NCBI GenBank assembly: GCA_963575745.1
Contig: CAUYUJ010004704.1
Span: forward strand, 1 to 64,000
DNA: 64,000 nt
DNA from: Prorocentrum cordatum
Taxonomy: Eukaryota > Sar > Dinophyceae > Prorocentrales > Prorocentraceae
Direction: 5' to 3'
Below the pieces are notes generated by a model. The model did not search any database, was not told where the DNA came from, and saw nothing but the letters and a program-made list of their open reading frames with translations. This document shows, in pieces, positions 9,746 to 19,769 of the stretch (position 1 is the first letter of the stretch; every line of letters begins with the position of its first letter). The position numbers were made by a program, and so were the translations under genes.

Positions 9746-11510
9746 GGCGTACACCCCATTGCTCTTGAGATCGCCCCCCGGGGCCCCGCATGGGGCCCGA
9801 TCGGAAACGAAAAACACCAGCAGCAACAAAACCCCGACAACTTATCAACGTAACCCTGGTTACCTGGCTCATCTTGAAACTTGGAAACTCAGCTGCCAGT
9901 GCTGCGCGCGCCAGGACCACGTAAGACCTCATCCTCCCCATGCACCTGTTGACAATGTCGCCAGGGACACCGCGCTCGAAACCTATGCTCCGCGAGTCGT
10001 CGCTGACGTGCAAAACCACGTACTCGGTGAGGAGGTTCACCATGACCGAAGTGTAACCGAAAATAGTTAAGCACCGCTCGCGCTCACCAAACATTGCCTC
10101 GACCTTTCTGATGAACAGGAGCACTTCTGAATTGAGACAGGCGGTGTCAACGTCTTCATTATCAAGCAGTCTCGTCAAGCACATCCCTTCGTCAGCCACG
10201 TCCGCCATCATCGCAAGCATTAAACATCGTTCGCTGTCCACCCATGCAAGCCACGCTTTGGCCTCGTCGGTGTCCTCATCCTTGGCCGGGCGGTTGGCCA
10301 CGTACGTCGCTGTCTTGATGCTCGCATGCATGAAGAGAGCAGTGCGGCCAAGAGGTTTTTGCCAATATTCAAAACGATGCGATGCGGCTCGCATGTTCCT
10401 TATCGCGGATGTGTAACCACGGAGCTCTGTGAAGACTTGACATACCCAGCGAACACACGCGAGATCTCGGTGCTGTTCTGCACGAGCTTGGCGACCGAAC
10501 TGCGGCCTTGTGCCATCATCATCGCTACATATCTCAAGTATGGGTCTGCGTTCCAGGGTCGCGAAATGATGCGCCGCGAGGCGTGCGCTGAGTCGCGCAG
10601 CACGAACTTAAGGTTTGGCGTGAATGAACTTTCCGTCTGAACAAGTGATCGGTTGCGCATCATTTCACCCGCGAGAAATTCATCTCCAGCTGAGTCGACG
10701 GTGATGCACGTGACACTCCCCCGAACAAGGGCCATCAAGCTCGGCATCAACGTGGGGGTTGCACGACAAGAGTCTCGGTGAGTCACTGAACTTAGTGCAC
10801 ATTCGCTCTATGATTCTGAAGGTAGCTTCCGTAATCTTAGTGGCACCAGTTCCGAAGTCTCTCTCCTGGCCCAAAGTGCCACTGAACTCATCCAAATTCT
10901 GATTTACAGCTCGGCATCTCACAACCAGCCGACCTTCTCGCTCATCCCGAAACAAACATATCGCTCTAGCTGACTTTAAAGCCTCTCTGTCATCAGCGCA
11001 CAAGGCCTCCTTCAAGCACCACAAGATTCTCCGACGCATAATAGTCCCATGGCCCAAACTTCCGCCTGCAACGATGTCATCGGCAACATGTTTAAATTCG
11101 TCCCACTTCGGGCACATCACTGAGTCCACCGCATCATCAAGGTTTCCAGCTAGGAACGCTGCCACGGCAGCCTTGTGCTCGGCACACTGAGCGTGCTTCT
11201 GTAAACTGCAAACTTGTGTGGCGCCGTCTGATCTAACTTCGCACGCGCCGAAAGGGTTCGTGGTGAAGCCAGCAGCCCGGCAGACGCTGCAACCCACGCC
11301 CAAGCCTTTCGCCCACTTGCTATCAAGCCACGTGCACAACTTTGGCTGCGCATGGTCTATGGGGAACCTATTCGCCCATGCTGAATACTTTCGTTTCCAC
11401 TTGCCGCGGCCGTCGTGTGCAGCCCCCAACTTGAGGACCATTACTTGCTCCAAGCAGACGTGCTGCGACGAAGAATTGAGCCCGCATGGCGAGCGGCAGA
11501 GGACTTGCAT
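9687..11510 (-). CDS. BED/TTF-type zinc-finger, hAT-transposase-like family protein, disrupted
   Basis: Three minus-strand frames join into one protein: 11510-10770, about 10750-10415, and about 10440-9880. The N-terminal part has WKRKYSAWANRFP, then CSVC and HAQCAEHK, the C-x2-C...H-x5-H pattern of TTF/BED-like fingers seen in hAT-type transposases and ZNF862-like proteins. The rest (VRGSVTCITVDSAGDEF; FVLRDSAHASRRIISRPW; NMRAASHRFEYWQKPLGR) resembles, from memory, a family with very many copies in dinoflagellate proteomes, with the usual order of blocks. Two frame changes (near 10745 and 10425) break it. The CA/poly-C tract just upstream of the first ATG is probably intron or leader. Likely a domesticated or decaying transposase relative. 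Confidence 0.55.
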
Positions 11511-11520
11511 GTTGTTCAGC

Positions 11521-11551
<31 letters not shown>

Positions 11552-11558
11552 ACACACC
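11521..11558. repeat. poly-C tract followed by (CA)n
   Basis: About 17 C then about ten CA units. Confidence 0.95.
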
Positions 11559-11566
11559 CGCCCCTT

Positions 11567-11952
11567 AATGGCAACCCGATGGGATCCATCGCCAGATCTG
11601 ACTGTCCAATCACATTAGTGTTGATGCTCTCACTACACCTTGCACCTTGGAGGGGCCGAATTTCACATGTAAGCGAACGTCAGGCGGCAACCGACAGGTA
11701 TACATAAGTTTTCAGAACGAATGCTGGCTAGAGATTGTGTTTTGCATGTTCCCCCCCCCCTTCCTCCCCCTGCTCCTCTCAGTGGTAACCCGAGTGCCCT
11801 ATCGCCAGGTCTGAACGTCCAATCGCACTCTGCGCTTTGGAGGGTCAAACTTCACATGTAAAGAACGTCGGGCGGCAACCGACAGGTATACATAGGTTTT
11901 CTGAACGAATGCTGGATGACGAGTGTGTGTTTTCCCCCACCCTCCTCCTGCA
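11567..11952 (+). repeat. two tandem ~190-bp units, each ending in a pyrimidine tract
   Basis: Units 11567-11760 and 11783-11952 share CATCGCCAG-TCTGA, TTCACATGTAA, GCGGCAACCGACAGG and GAACGAATGCTGG in the same order and each ends in a C-rich tract; the second ends CCTCCTCCTGCAG, like a 3' splice site. The poly-C at 11521 may be the tail of a third, lost unit. They may be tandem introner copies, or duplicated intron 3' ends, on the plus strand. Confidence 0.65.
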
Positions 11953-12000
11953 GGTCGGAGCTGATTCGGCTGACCGTGCAGCTGGGCGTGCGCAGCACTC

Positions 12001-12013
12001 GGCCGAAACAGCC
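12001..12013 (-). terminator. gene-end box variant (-)
   Basis: Minus strand GGCTGTTTCGGCC, 16 nt after the TAG of the methyltransferase gene; C to T in the loop. Confidence 0.5.
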
Positions 12014-12029
12014 GAAACAACTAAAACAA

Positions 12030-13155
12030 CTAAGGCTTGCGCGGTGGTGGCCTGGGCGGATGCTTCGCTCCACGCGGGCAAGGCGCCTTCTTATCGACCA
12101 GACCTGAGCTCCACAGGGCCTCCTCGAGAATTGCCCCAATCGTGTCCACGGAAACAACGTTGCCGATGAGCTGGCCCAACTGGCGCTGGCTGATCTTCAG
12201 CGCCGTCCACGGGATATCAGTCAGCTCGAATCCCTGTAGCTTGATCAACTCAGTCGGGGTTGTGCGGCGCCCCCTCGTAGAAATCCAAGGCCCACCATCT
12301 CCGCCCCTTGACCTGGTGATGGTCTTGGCCTCGTCGATGCCGTGGGTTGCGAATGTAGGCGAAGCGTCGACGTCAACCAGGATGGGTGGGCGTGGAACGA
12401 GGGTCGCGCCCGTAGTCGAAGCACTCCTTGTAGGCCGTCTTGCACGCATCCTTCTGGCGCTGGACCGTAGGCAGACGGCCCGCCTTGTCGGTGGGTTTCC
12501 ACGCGTCCAAGATCGTGTTGATGCTGGGGCACGGCTTGGTGATTTCGGGCCAATTGAATGGATGTTTGATGGCGTCTGTCCTGATGGCCACCACGAACAC
12601 CCGGCGACGATCTTGTGGAATGCCGTAGTCGCGTGAATCGAGCACGCTGTAGTTCACAGTGTAGCCGATGCTGATCAAGCCCTTGACGATGCCATCCAGC
12701 ACGGGCTTGAGCCTTTTGTGGGTCATCGTGAAAACGTTCTCGAAGATCGACACCCTGGGCTTCTTGTTTTTGATGTACTGCATGGCCTTCTTGATAAGCT
12801 GGCCAGTCTGCTTTGGCCCATTGACTCCTTGACGAAGACCGTTCTGGCTTAAATCCTGGCACGGTGGCGTCCACGTGTAGACGTCAGTATCCTCTTCCTC
12901 TTCAGGGGTGCGCTCTGTTATGTCTGTGAAGAACTTGCCAGGATTGTGCACAGCCTTGATGACCTTCTGGCAGGGCTTGGCCGAGTCGCTGGCGAAGACG
13001 TTCGTGACTGGCACGCCCATGCGCCGCATTGCAACTGAAGTTGGGTCCAAGCCTGTAAAATCACTGCTAAGCTTGACTACTTTCGGGCGCCGTGGGCGGC
13101 GCACCTTAACCGTAGTTTTGGGCGGCGCCGTCGTGCCATCCCGGGCGGGCCCCAT
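12030..13155 (-). CDS. C5 cytosine DNA methyltransferase (one frameshift)
   Basis: Transfers a methyl group from S-adenosylmethionine to carbon 5 of cytosine in DNA. All the diagnostic blocks are visible in order: FTGLDPTSVAMRRMG (motif I, SAM binding), WTPPCQDLSQNG (motif IV, catalytic Cys in PPCQ), FENV (motif VI), QDRRRVFVVAIR (motif VIII), then after a one-base shift near 12400-12420 TPTELIKLQGFE (motif IX) and QLGQLIGNVVSV (motif X). The ATG at 13155 gives MGPARDG and the stop is TAG 12030-12032. About 370 residues with no added domains, so it is closer to compact prokaryotic or viral-type enzymes than to eukaryotic maintenance DNMTs. The shift lies between motif VIII and IX, in the target-recognition region, and may be an assembly error since all motifs are intact. 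Retroelement-carried DNA methyltransferases are known in dinoflagellates; no retroelement parts are adjacent here. Confidence 0.85.
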
Positions 13156-13185
13156 CGCTTGGTCGCGCCAGCCCGGGCGAGCCGC

Positions 13186-13207
13186 TCTGTGGTCCTAAAT
13201 GGCATGT
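13186..13207 (-). other. possible highly degenerate DinoSL relic
   Basis: Plus strand GGTCCTAAATGGC resembles the reverse complement of the leader core (GAGCCAAAATGGC) 31 nt upstream of the methyltransferase ATG. Weak match, reported because of its position only. Confidence 0.2.
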
Positions 13208-13435
13208 GCCGATGCAGCTATAGATGCGGCCCATGGGGAAGGGGGGAGGTCGGGCCATGGTTGACGAGGAGGAATGGGAGAAGGAGGCGCTAGCTCTGAT
13301 GTTTGTGCTGCGGATTCGAGCGAGCGAGCGGGCGGCTGCGGATTCGAGCGAGCGAGCGAGCGGCTGCGAGCCTCGCCGCTGCCAGCCATCCAAGACCCCC
13401 CCCCCACCTTCTGAGCGCGATTGCTGAGAGGGAAC

Positions 13436-13540
13436 GCTAATTCTACAGTGCTTCTCGAGGAGCGCTAACTCTACAGTGCTTCTCGGGGAATTCTAACCCC
13501 GCAGTGCTTCTCGGGGGCCGCTAACTCTACAGCGCCTCCC
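13436..13540. repeat. ~33-bp tandem repeat, four copies
   Basis: CGCTAACTCTACAGTGCTTCTCGG and variants recur at about 13436, 13468, 13497 and 13520. From 13208 to 13435 there is only GAGCGAGCGGCTGCG-type short repetition. Confidence 0.75.
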
Positions 13541-13700
13541 CCGTCATTTGTCCGACATAGTGGGGTTGTGAATTCTCAATGCTACATTGCTTCTGACAGT
13601 TTCACTGCCTCCTCGTCTTTGCCCCCCCCCCCCCCCTCCCCCTTGCCTCGCCTCTTGGCCCGCTGCCATTCCACGCCCAAGTATGCCGTGCTGTTTAGTT

Positions 13701-14440
13701 GCGCGCGTGGGCTGCGAGAAGCCAGTTCGAGGACGCCCCCGAGCTGCGAGAGGCCACTTCGAGGACGTCCCCGGGCTGCGAGAGGCTTGTTCGAGGACGT
13801 CCCCGAGCTGCGAGAGGCCACTTCGAGGACGTCCCCGAGCTGCGCGATGACCTCTCAGCAGCTCGGGGACGCCCTCGAACTGGCCTCTCGCAGCTCGGGG
13901 GCGCCCTCGAAATGGCTTCTCGCAGCTCGGGGGCGCCCTCGAACTGGCCTCTCGCAGCTCGGGGGCGCCCTCGAACTGGCATCTCGCAGCTCGGGGGCGT
14001 CCTCGAAATGGCCTCTCGCAGCTCGGGGGCGTCCTTGAAAACGCCCCCGAGCTGCGAGAAGTCTAACATACCTCTCCTCGACGTGGCCTCTCGCAGCTCG
14101 GGGGCGTCCCCGATCTGCGAGAGGCGACCCCGGGGTGTGACAGACTCTCCTCGAAGTGGCCTCTCGCAGCTCGGGGCGCCCCCGAGCTGCGAGAGGCGGG
14201 GCGCCCCCCGAGAGCTTGAGAGGCCACTTCGAGGACGTCCCCGAGCTGCGAGAGGCCACTTCGAGGACGTCCCCGAGCTGCGAGAGTCCCTCGAAGTGAC
14301 CTCTCGCAGGTCGGGGACGTCCTCGAAGTGGCCTCTCGCAGCTCGGGGACGTCTTCGAGTTGGCCTCTCGCAGCTCGGGGACGTCCTCAAAGTGGCGTCT
14401 CGCAGCTCGGGGACGTCCTCGAAACGGCCTCTCGCCCCCG
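13701..14440. repeat. 32-bp repeat array with alternating orientation
   Basis: The unit (GAGGACGTCCCCGAGCTGCG plus AGAGGCCACTTC) repeats head to tail in plus orientation about 13720-13850, in inverted orientation about 13855-14040 and 14085-14185, plus again about 14215-14290, and inverted about 14290-14430. Adjacent inverted blocks could fold into long hairpins. Because every frame through it stays open it gives false ORFs of up to 387 codons on both strands; the 32-bp period is not a multiple of three. Confidence 0.9.
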
Positions 14441-14522
14441 TCGGCTCCTCGGGAGCCCAGTCGAATCATGCTTGCATGGCTCGGTGCGGCCCTCGGGGGC
14501 CGCCCGACGTCTCAAGGTCGCC

Positions 14523-14632
14523 TCCAGAGCTGCGAGAGGAGAGGACTAACAGACTTCTCCACTCGCAGCTCAAGGACGTCCTTGAGCTGCGAGTGGAGGG
14601 GTCTATTAGTCCTCTCCTCTCGCAGCTCTGGA
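14523..14632. repeat. 110-bp near-perfect palindrome
   Basis: Two 55-nt arms with three mismatches meet at GGAC/GTCC with no spacer. Arm ends read TCCAGAGCTGCGAGAGG and its complement. It is built from a diverged form of the neighbouring 32-bp unit (GAGCTGCGAG). Confidence 0.85.
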
Positions 14633-14689
14633 AGCGACACTGGATGTCGAACCCCAACCATAAATGCGACGCGCATTTGAATCCCTCGG

Positions 14690-14860
14690 GAGGTCGGCAA
14701 ACTTTTAAGTCCCCAAGAGGCCCGAAGAGGCCCCCAAGAAGCCCCCAGGAAGCCCCTGGAGCCACGAACGCGGCTTCAAAACTGCCCCCAAGAGGCCTCG
14801 AAAGCCCTCCGAAGAGACCCCTCAATCCAGGCACGGTGGCGGAATGGGCCGAAGGCCATT
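14690..14860. mobile_element. fragment of the CCAAGAGGCCCC repeat family with terminal sequence
   Basis: CCCAAGAGGCCC units (14712-14815) lead to GGCACGGTGGCGGAATGGGCCGAAG (cited in part: CACGGTGGCGGAATGGG), the same end sequence as the insertion that ends at 52150. Probably one end of the same element family. Confidence 0.5.
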
Positions 14861-14952
14861 AGATAATAACGACAACGCATGCCATTACGCACATAGTTGT
14901 TTTGGTTTTCACTCACAGCATCCGGGCGACTTCTCCCCAGACGTGCAAGAGA

Positions 14953-14965
14953 GGCCGAATCAGCC
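14953..14965 (-). terminator. gene-end box variant (-)
   Basis: Minus strand GGCTGATTCGGCC, downstream of the large disrupted family gene that ends near 15083. Confidence 0.4.
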
Positions 14966-15082
14966 AGGCGATGGCAGATCACCATGTTGGCGAAATGCAT
15001 CCTACGAAAAACAATAAGGTGATGGATCCTCAATCGTCGGTCCCCCTTCTAATCACCCTACCCCTTCCACCGTCCACCTCAT

Positions 15083-18000
15083 TCAACCATGCTGCACACC
15101 ATGGTCCTCATGACCTATTGCAACACGAAAAACACAGCTACAGCCGAACCAGCTGGCAACGCATGCCGCATCATGCAAAGGGATCCCAGGCGTTCTCAGG
15201 ATCGGGATCACCAACAAGACCATCATCCTCAGGCTCAGGATTGTCATTCTCAGGCTGAGCGGCTCGCCATCCCCGCCAGTGCCTGGCTCAGCCGTGGGAG
15301 CCGCCACGGGCTTGCGCCGGGGGCGGCGCTTGGGGTTCGGCGGTGGCGCTGGGGGCGGCGTCTCGGTGAGCCCTGCCTCCTTCGCGTACTGGGCGTTGTA
15401 GAGCTCGGGGCCCGTCTGGCACATCTCGGTCTTCCTCTGCTCGACGAGCCTCGCGTAGATCATAGTCTTGTGCTCCTCGGTGAAAGCGGTGCCGACGTGC
15501 CCCACGCGGTTGAGCGCCGCCTGTCAAGCGAATTTGGCGTCCAGCGGCGTCAAGTCCACGATGGCCTTCAAGAAAAACATGTGGATGAGCTCGTCGTACC
15601 ACGCGGGGGGCATTCCGTGGTGCGTGACTGGCACTTGCGTGGAGTCCGTCTTGCGCTCGACCACGTCGTCCGGGCTCGCGCCTTTCGTCTTGCCGCCGAC
15701 GGCGATGAGGTTCTTCTTGCCGTAGAGCGCCTTTTTGTCCGACCAACTCATGGTCCACTCCTTTGCGGCCTCGGTCGCCTCGACACCCATGATTGTGTCG
15801 CCCGACGTGCTTCCAGGATAGTGTTTCCGTGACCTCTCTGGCAAGGGGACTTTCGTATGTGAGAGCATGTGAGCACAGTCGGACTGGTGAAGGCCACCTG
15901 TGCAGCTGCGCAACTTCTTGCGGCGGTTGGCGATGCTGGCCTCGGAGTAGACGATGTTGATGACAGAGGGGGTGAAGGTCAGGACCTCAGTTCCGTCCTC
16001 GTCGTCGGGGTCGTCCTCCTTATCCTCTTCATCCTCATCATCATCGTCCTGCTTCTTCATGTCCTTCGAAGTCCCCTCGCGCCACGGGGCAATCAGTTTA
16101 TTGGAGTTGCCACTCCTGCCGCCGTCTAGCAGGATAGCCACTTCACCAGATCGTAGACAAGGGGTGCCGCCAGCCGGGGCACGCGCGTTCAGCACGGTCC
16201 TGGCCAGCCTGTGGTAGTTCGCGTCGCGCAGGGGGGCGACCCGCAGCTCCGGGCGAATTAAGGGCTCGCCGCTCTGCTTGACGTCGAAATGAAACAGCAC
16301 GAGACCAATCGGATCGCCCCTGATGCCCGCCAGAGTGGAACCGCGAATTGCGTTTTCCAGCTCAGCGGCCGTTTGCTTCTCGACGATGATGTCCACGTGC
16401 GTGTGGACATGCTTCTTGATGATCTTCTCCCAATACTCCTGGTCCTTCTGCTCCATGCTGTGAAAGCCCTCCGACTCTGGAGTCTCGGTTGTCGTACCAG
16501 TTGTCGGGGCTGGCGTAGCTGGGTCCACTGCAGGGGTCTCTCATCTCGCCGCCGCTGCAGCGGATCGCTCTTGGGCCAGAGTCGCGGCGATCTCGTCGAT
16601 CTCGCGCTTGACGCTCTCGTACTCCAAGATGTCAGCAACCTTCGCCTTCGACTTTACAGCGTCCCTGTAGCGGCCGTCATAGGAGCAAGTGTAGATACAC
16701 TCTTCCGGAAAGGTGCATGCCACCACCGAGGATGGGGGCCATCCGACCATCCACGTAAAGTCCACCGTGGGCTCGTCGGGGTAGCCTGTCACAGACGCGC
16801 GCACGTTCGGAAAATCGGCGAACGCCTCCTGCATCTTTTTAACGTGCCCCATTGGCAGACCGATCCCTGGCAACCGCGTCTGGAGCAACTCATCGCGCAT
16901 GGCGCGCTTCAGGTTGAGGACCTCGATGTAGCTCTGCCTGTAGTCCTTCATCCTGCTGATCGTGAACTCCCCCGTGGTGATAGAGCCCTGGGGGGGGGGG
17001 GGGGCTACTCACAGGCAGTGTGACAGGCCAAGGCCAACCCAAGACACGCAACCAACCAACATTAATACATCCTGTCCCCCGTAGCTCCGCTTCCCCTTGG
17101 GCTGCCTCGGCCCTCAAGATCAAAATACTGGTCTAACATGTTTACACCATGGTTTTCAACGCCAAAGCCTTATTCTGCTTAGTCGCCCCCCCTCCCGGGC
17201 ATGGAATTCGACCCCTAGTCCATGCGGTAGAGATCCGTGAGGCCGCAAATGGCCCAGGTAATGCGAGATGTCGTCTGCGCACGGTCGACCAAGGCCTGCA
17301 ACTCATAAATCGATTTGCTCCACGGGCTCTTCTCCATCAGGTGCTCGTCGCACCACTCGAGCCACTGGCGCGCCGTCTCGTTGCTGAGGGCCCTCCTGTG
17401 CACGGTGAGGGCGCTGTCGACGAAAGACGCGCTGACTCCCTCCGTCCCCCTGGCGTACTTCATCTTCTCATGGTAGTACTTCGCGACCTGAGCGCTGCCC
17501 AACTCTCTGCCCAGGTCCTTCTCTTTGGAAGCCTTGAAGCCGACGACGTCGTAGATCCACTGGCGGACGGACAATTGGGGCACGATGCCCATCTCGATGG
17601 CTTCCTGTCGGAGGTTTTGGGCCCTCCAATGCCGATCGCCCCCTGATGTCGCCAGCTCGAGCCTGAACGACGCCGTCAACAGCGCGTGGTGCCATTTCCC
17701 TAACACGTCATCGCCAGTTTCTTGAATTATTGCATCCCCGATGCTGAAGATCACCGCGAAGGCGGGCTCCGGGGGCGACAAGCGCTGCAAGGCACCTTTC
17801 GCACCCATCACGCATTGCGTGGCTGAGTCCAACGCAATCCCCGTCTCGAAGGGAATGTGCCTGGGCCCAAGGCGAACCTCTGGAGCTCCTTGATCTGGCC
17901 TTTGTTGATGGGCGCGCGGTGGTTGCACATCCACGTGAAGCTCTGCCACATAAAATTGAAGCCGCATTTGTAAAAAAGGCCAGGCCCATCTCTTTTCAGC

Positions 18001-18281
18001 ACAGCGTTCATGTCAGCCTGCTTGAATGGCGCCTGGGCGCCTCCATCCGACATGGTCTTCGGCTCCTGCTCAACGATGTCCTTGAACACCGGGTGCTCCG
18101 CGATCTTGCTTAACGCATCGTGGACCTCGTTGATCACGGTGCGAACCATGTTTTCGTTGCTAGATCGCTGTCCCATCTCGCCCGCGGCGGCCTCCGCCCC
18201 GGCGGCGCTGGTCTTATTCTGGATCCTCGGGCGCGTTCTCGGCTCGGGCTTCTCCTTCGTCGCCTGGCCGCGCTTGCCCAT
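15083..18281 (-). CDS. large dinoflagellate-expanded family protein, function unknown, disrupted
   Basis: One protein in three pieces. Start ATG 18279-18281 (MGKRGQATKEK) with a DinoSL relic 72 nt upstream. Piece 1 (18281-17215) needs a -1 shift at GGGCCCA, 17862-17868, to join ALGP to RHIPFETGIALDSATQC; it ends at a TAG. Piece 2 begins after poly-C and CAG at about 16993 (GSITTGEFTISRMKDYRQS). Pieces 2 and 3 share one frame interrupted only by two TGA codons, at 16541-16543 and 15524-15526, through to about 15083. The C-terminal part has RRKKLRSCTGGLHQ, KKALYGKKNLIAVGGK, and AIVDLTPLDAKFA-stop-QAALNRVGH, where the second TGA falls in the middle of what looks like a Rossmann/SAM-type DLTP loop. 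From memory, this order of blocks is typical of a very large uncharacterised dinoflagellate family. Both TGA could derive from CGA. An acidic run (16019-16060) is low-complexity. Usual name and activity unknown. Confidence 0.55.
17099..17112 (+). other. gene-end box variant in opposite orientation
   Basis: GGCTGCCTCGGCC on the plus strand, within the presumed intron between pieces 1 and 2 of the minus-strand family gene. It has no plus-strand gene in front of it, so it is an exception to the rule or chance. Confidence 0.3.
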
Positions 18282-18352
18282 GGCGTCTCCCCTGGTGTCC
18301 ACGGAAGTGGGGTAGTGAATTGAATGCGGTTTTGCTGCGCCAGAAAATCAAA

Positions 18353-18371
18353 CTGACCCGAATGGCTACGG
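18353..18371 (-). other. DinoSL relic
   Basis: Minus strand CCGTAGCCATT (11 nt identical to the leader), then CGGGTCAG against TTGGCTCAAG. It is 72 nt upstream of the ATG at 18281. Confidence 0.6.
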
Positions 18372-18828
18372 GCGCGTCGTCTCGTGGAGTTGTTATGAGA
18401 CATCGGGATCTTAGCATATGATTAGAACAACGATGTGCGCCAGCTGCGTGGATGGATGGCGGACCCTCTGCAAGATGCGGCTCTCGCCTGGGGCTTCCTG
18501 ACATTGGCACAGACAAATACCTGGACCTCAACCAGTGCCAGCCCACCCTGGAGGGACGGCCGAGGGAGGGGGAAGCTCGCCAAAAACATGTTCTACCGCA
18601 AGTGCATCGGGGGGTGCACTTGACAAACCCACCCTCCCTCGCGCGATCCTTGGCTTGGGGCTTGAATATAGCACTCTCCAGGCTGCCCCAATGAACGCAC
18701 GGGTAAAACATATGTTGATTGTGCAACGTTTTAACACTGGGCTACGCAGGCGACGGCCGCCAACAAGTGGTGGCACTCCCAAAGGCGCAAATGGCTGCAC
18801 CGTCGCCCGCAAGCTCCCCGGGGCGTCC

Positions 18829-18850
18829 GAATCAGCCGAAACAGCCGCGC
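18829..18850 (-). terminator. double gene-end box variant (-)
   Basis: Minus strand CGGCTGTTTCGGCTGATTCGG: two overlapping degenerate boxes, 19 nt after the stop at 18869. Confidence 0.45.
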
Positions 18851-18868
18851 CGAAAAAGCCGTGGCACC

Positions 18869-19606
18869 TCACTGCTCACCCTCGAGCGCGCAGTCAACCA
18901 TGGTCCTGTCGACGACCAGCGAGTACCATTTGCGGTGAATGACGCGCTCGTTGAGCCTGAGCGCTGGGAACGCCGCATCTCCCCCGTCGTTGTAGTGGAT
19001 GTCGGCGGCCCTGAGGATGAGCTCGTCAATGTCCGTGAACCCGAACTCCTCGAGCGCCCTGCGTTTCAAGCGGCTCACGTTGACGAATAGGCGACCCTGC
19101 GTGGGCCCCATCGAGGTTCGGCAACATCACCCTCTTCCACTCGTCGTTGTACCTCGCCCACGTCTCGATCTCGGGTATGTTGACGGCCGGGTGCTCAGGC
19201 TGAGTGTCGGAGCTGGCGTCGCCGTCGCCGCCGTCGCCGCCGTCGGTCTTGCGGACGTAGATCCACTGGATGAGGTCCACGAGTTCGTCGTCGCCAATGG
19301 GATCTCCATAAGGGATTGCCCGTAACACCTGTAGATCTTCAACTCAGACTCGGCGCCGAAGTATTCCGACATCTCCTTCGTGATCGTATTCTTGATCGTC
19401 GCACCCTGGGTCATGATGTCCAGCGTGCGGGGGTCGACCCGCGCTGTAGTCGTCACTGGCAGCCGCGTGTTCAGCTCCATGAAGTAGGCCCAGAACCTGC
19501 CCTTCGCGGTTGTGATGGTTGACTGCTGCGTCTCGTCCCTGAGCGCGTTCTCGACTGCGTCGCGCTGGGTCGGGAGGTCGAAGAGGATTCGCGTGTGGCT
19601 CGTCAT
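18869..19606 (-). CDS. unknown protein, about 240 residues, two frameshifts
   Basis: ATG 19604-19606 starts MTSHTRILFDLPTQRDAVE. Three consecutive minus-strand frames give one sensible, well-mixed protein: about 19606-19330; then AIPYGDPIGDDELVDLIQW; then from about 19108 TQGRLFVNVSRLKRRALEEF, ending at 18869. The first change is at about 19333 (AGGTGTTAC); the second is at GATGGGGCCC near 19112, a G/C run. No domain recognised. It is the first gene of the minus-strand array next to the strand switch and ends just before a double gene-end box. A weak leader-like match lies at 19628-19645. Confidence 0.5.
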
Positions 19607-19649
19607 TGCCCTCCGTCGAATTGGTAGTAGTGGCCAGATGGCCCCGTGT

Positions 19650-19766
<117 letters not shown>

Positions 19767-19769
19767 AAG

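Noticed and set aside
12690-12720. CTTGAGCCTTTTG as a DinoSL relic
   Set aside because: Inside the methyltransferase coding sequence and lacks the rest of the leader.
13701-14440. CRISPR-like array of short repeats
   Set aside because: Units are contiguous with no unique spacers, orientation alternates, and the genome is eukaryotic.
13699-14862. 387-codon open frame and its minus-strand counterparts
   Set aside because: Entirely 32-bp repeat; all frames open on both strands and the period is not a multiple of three.
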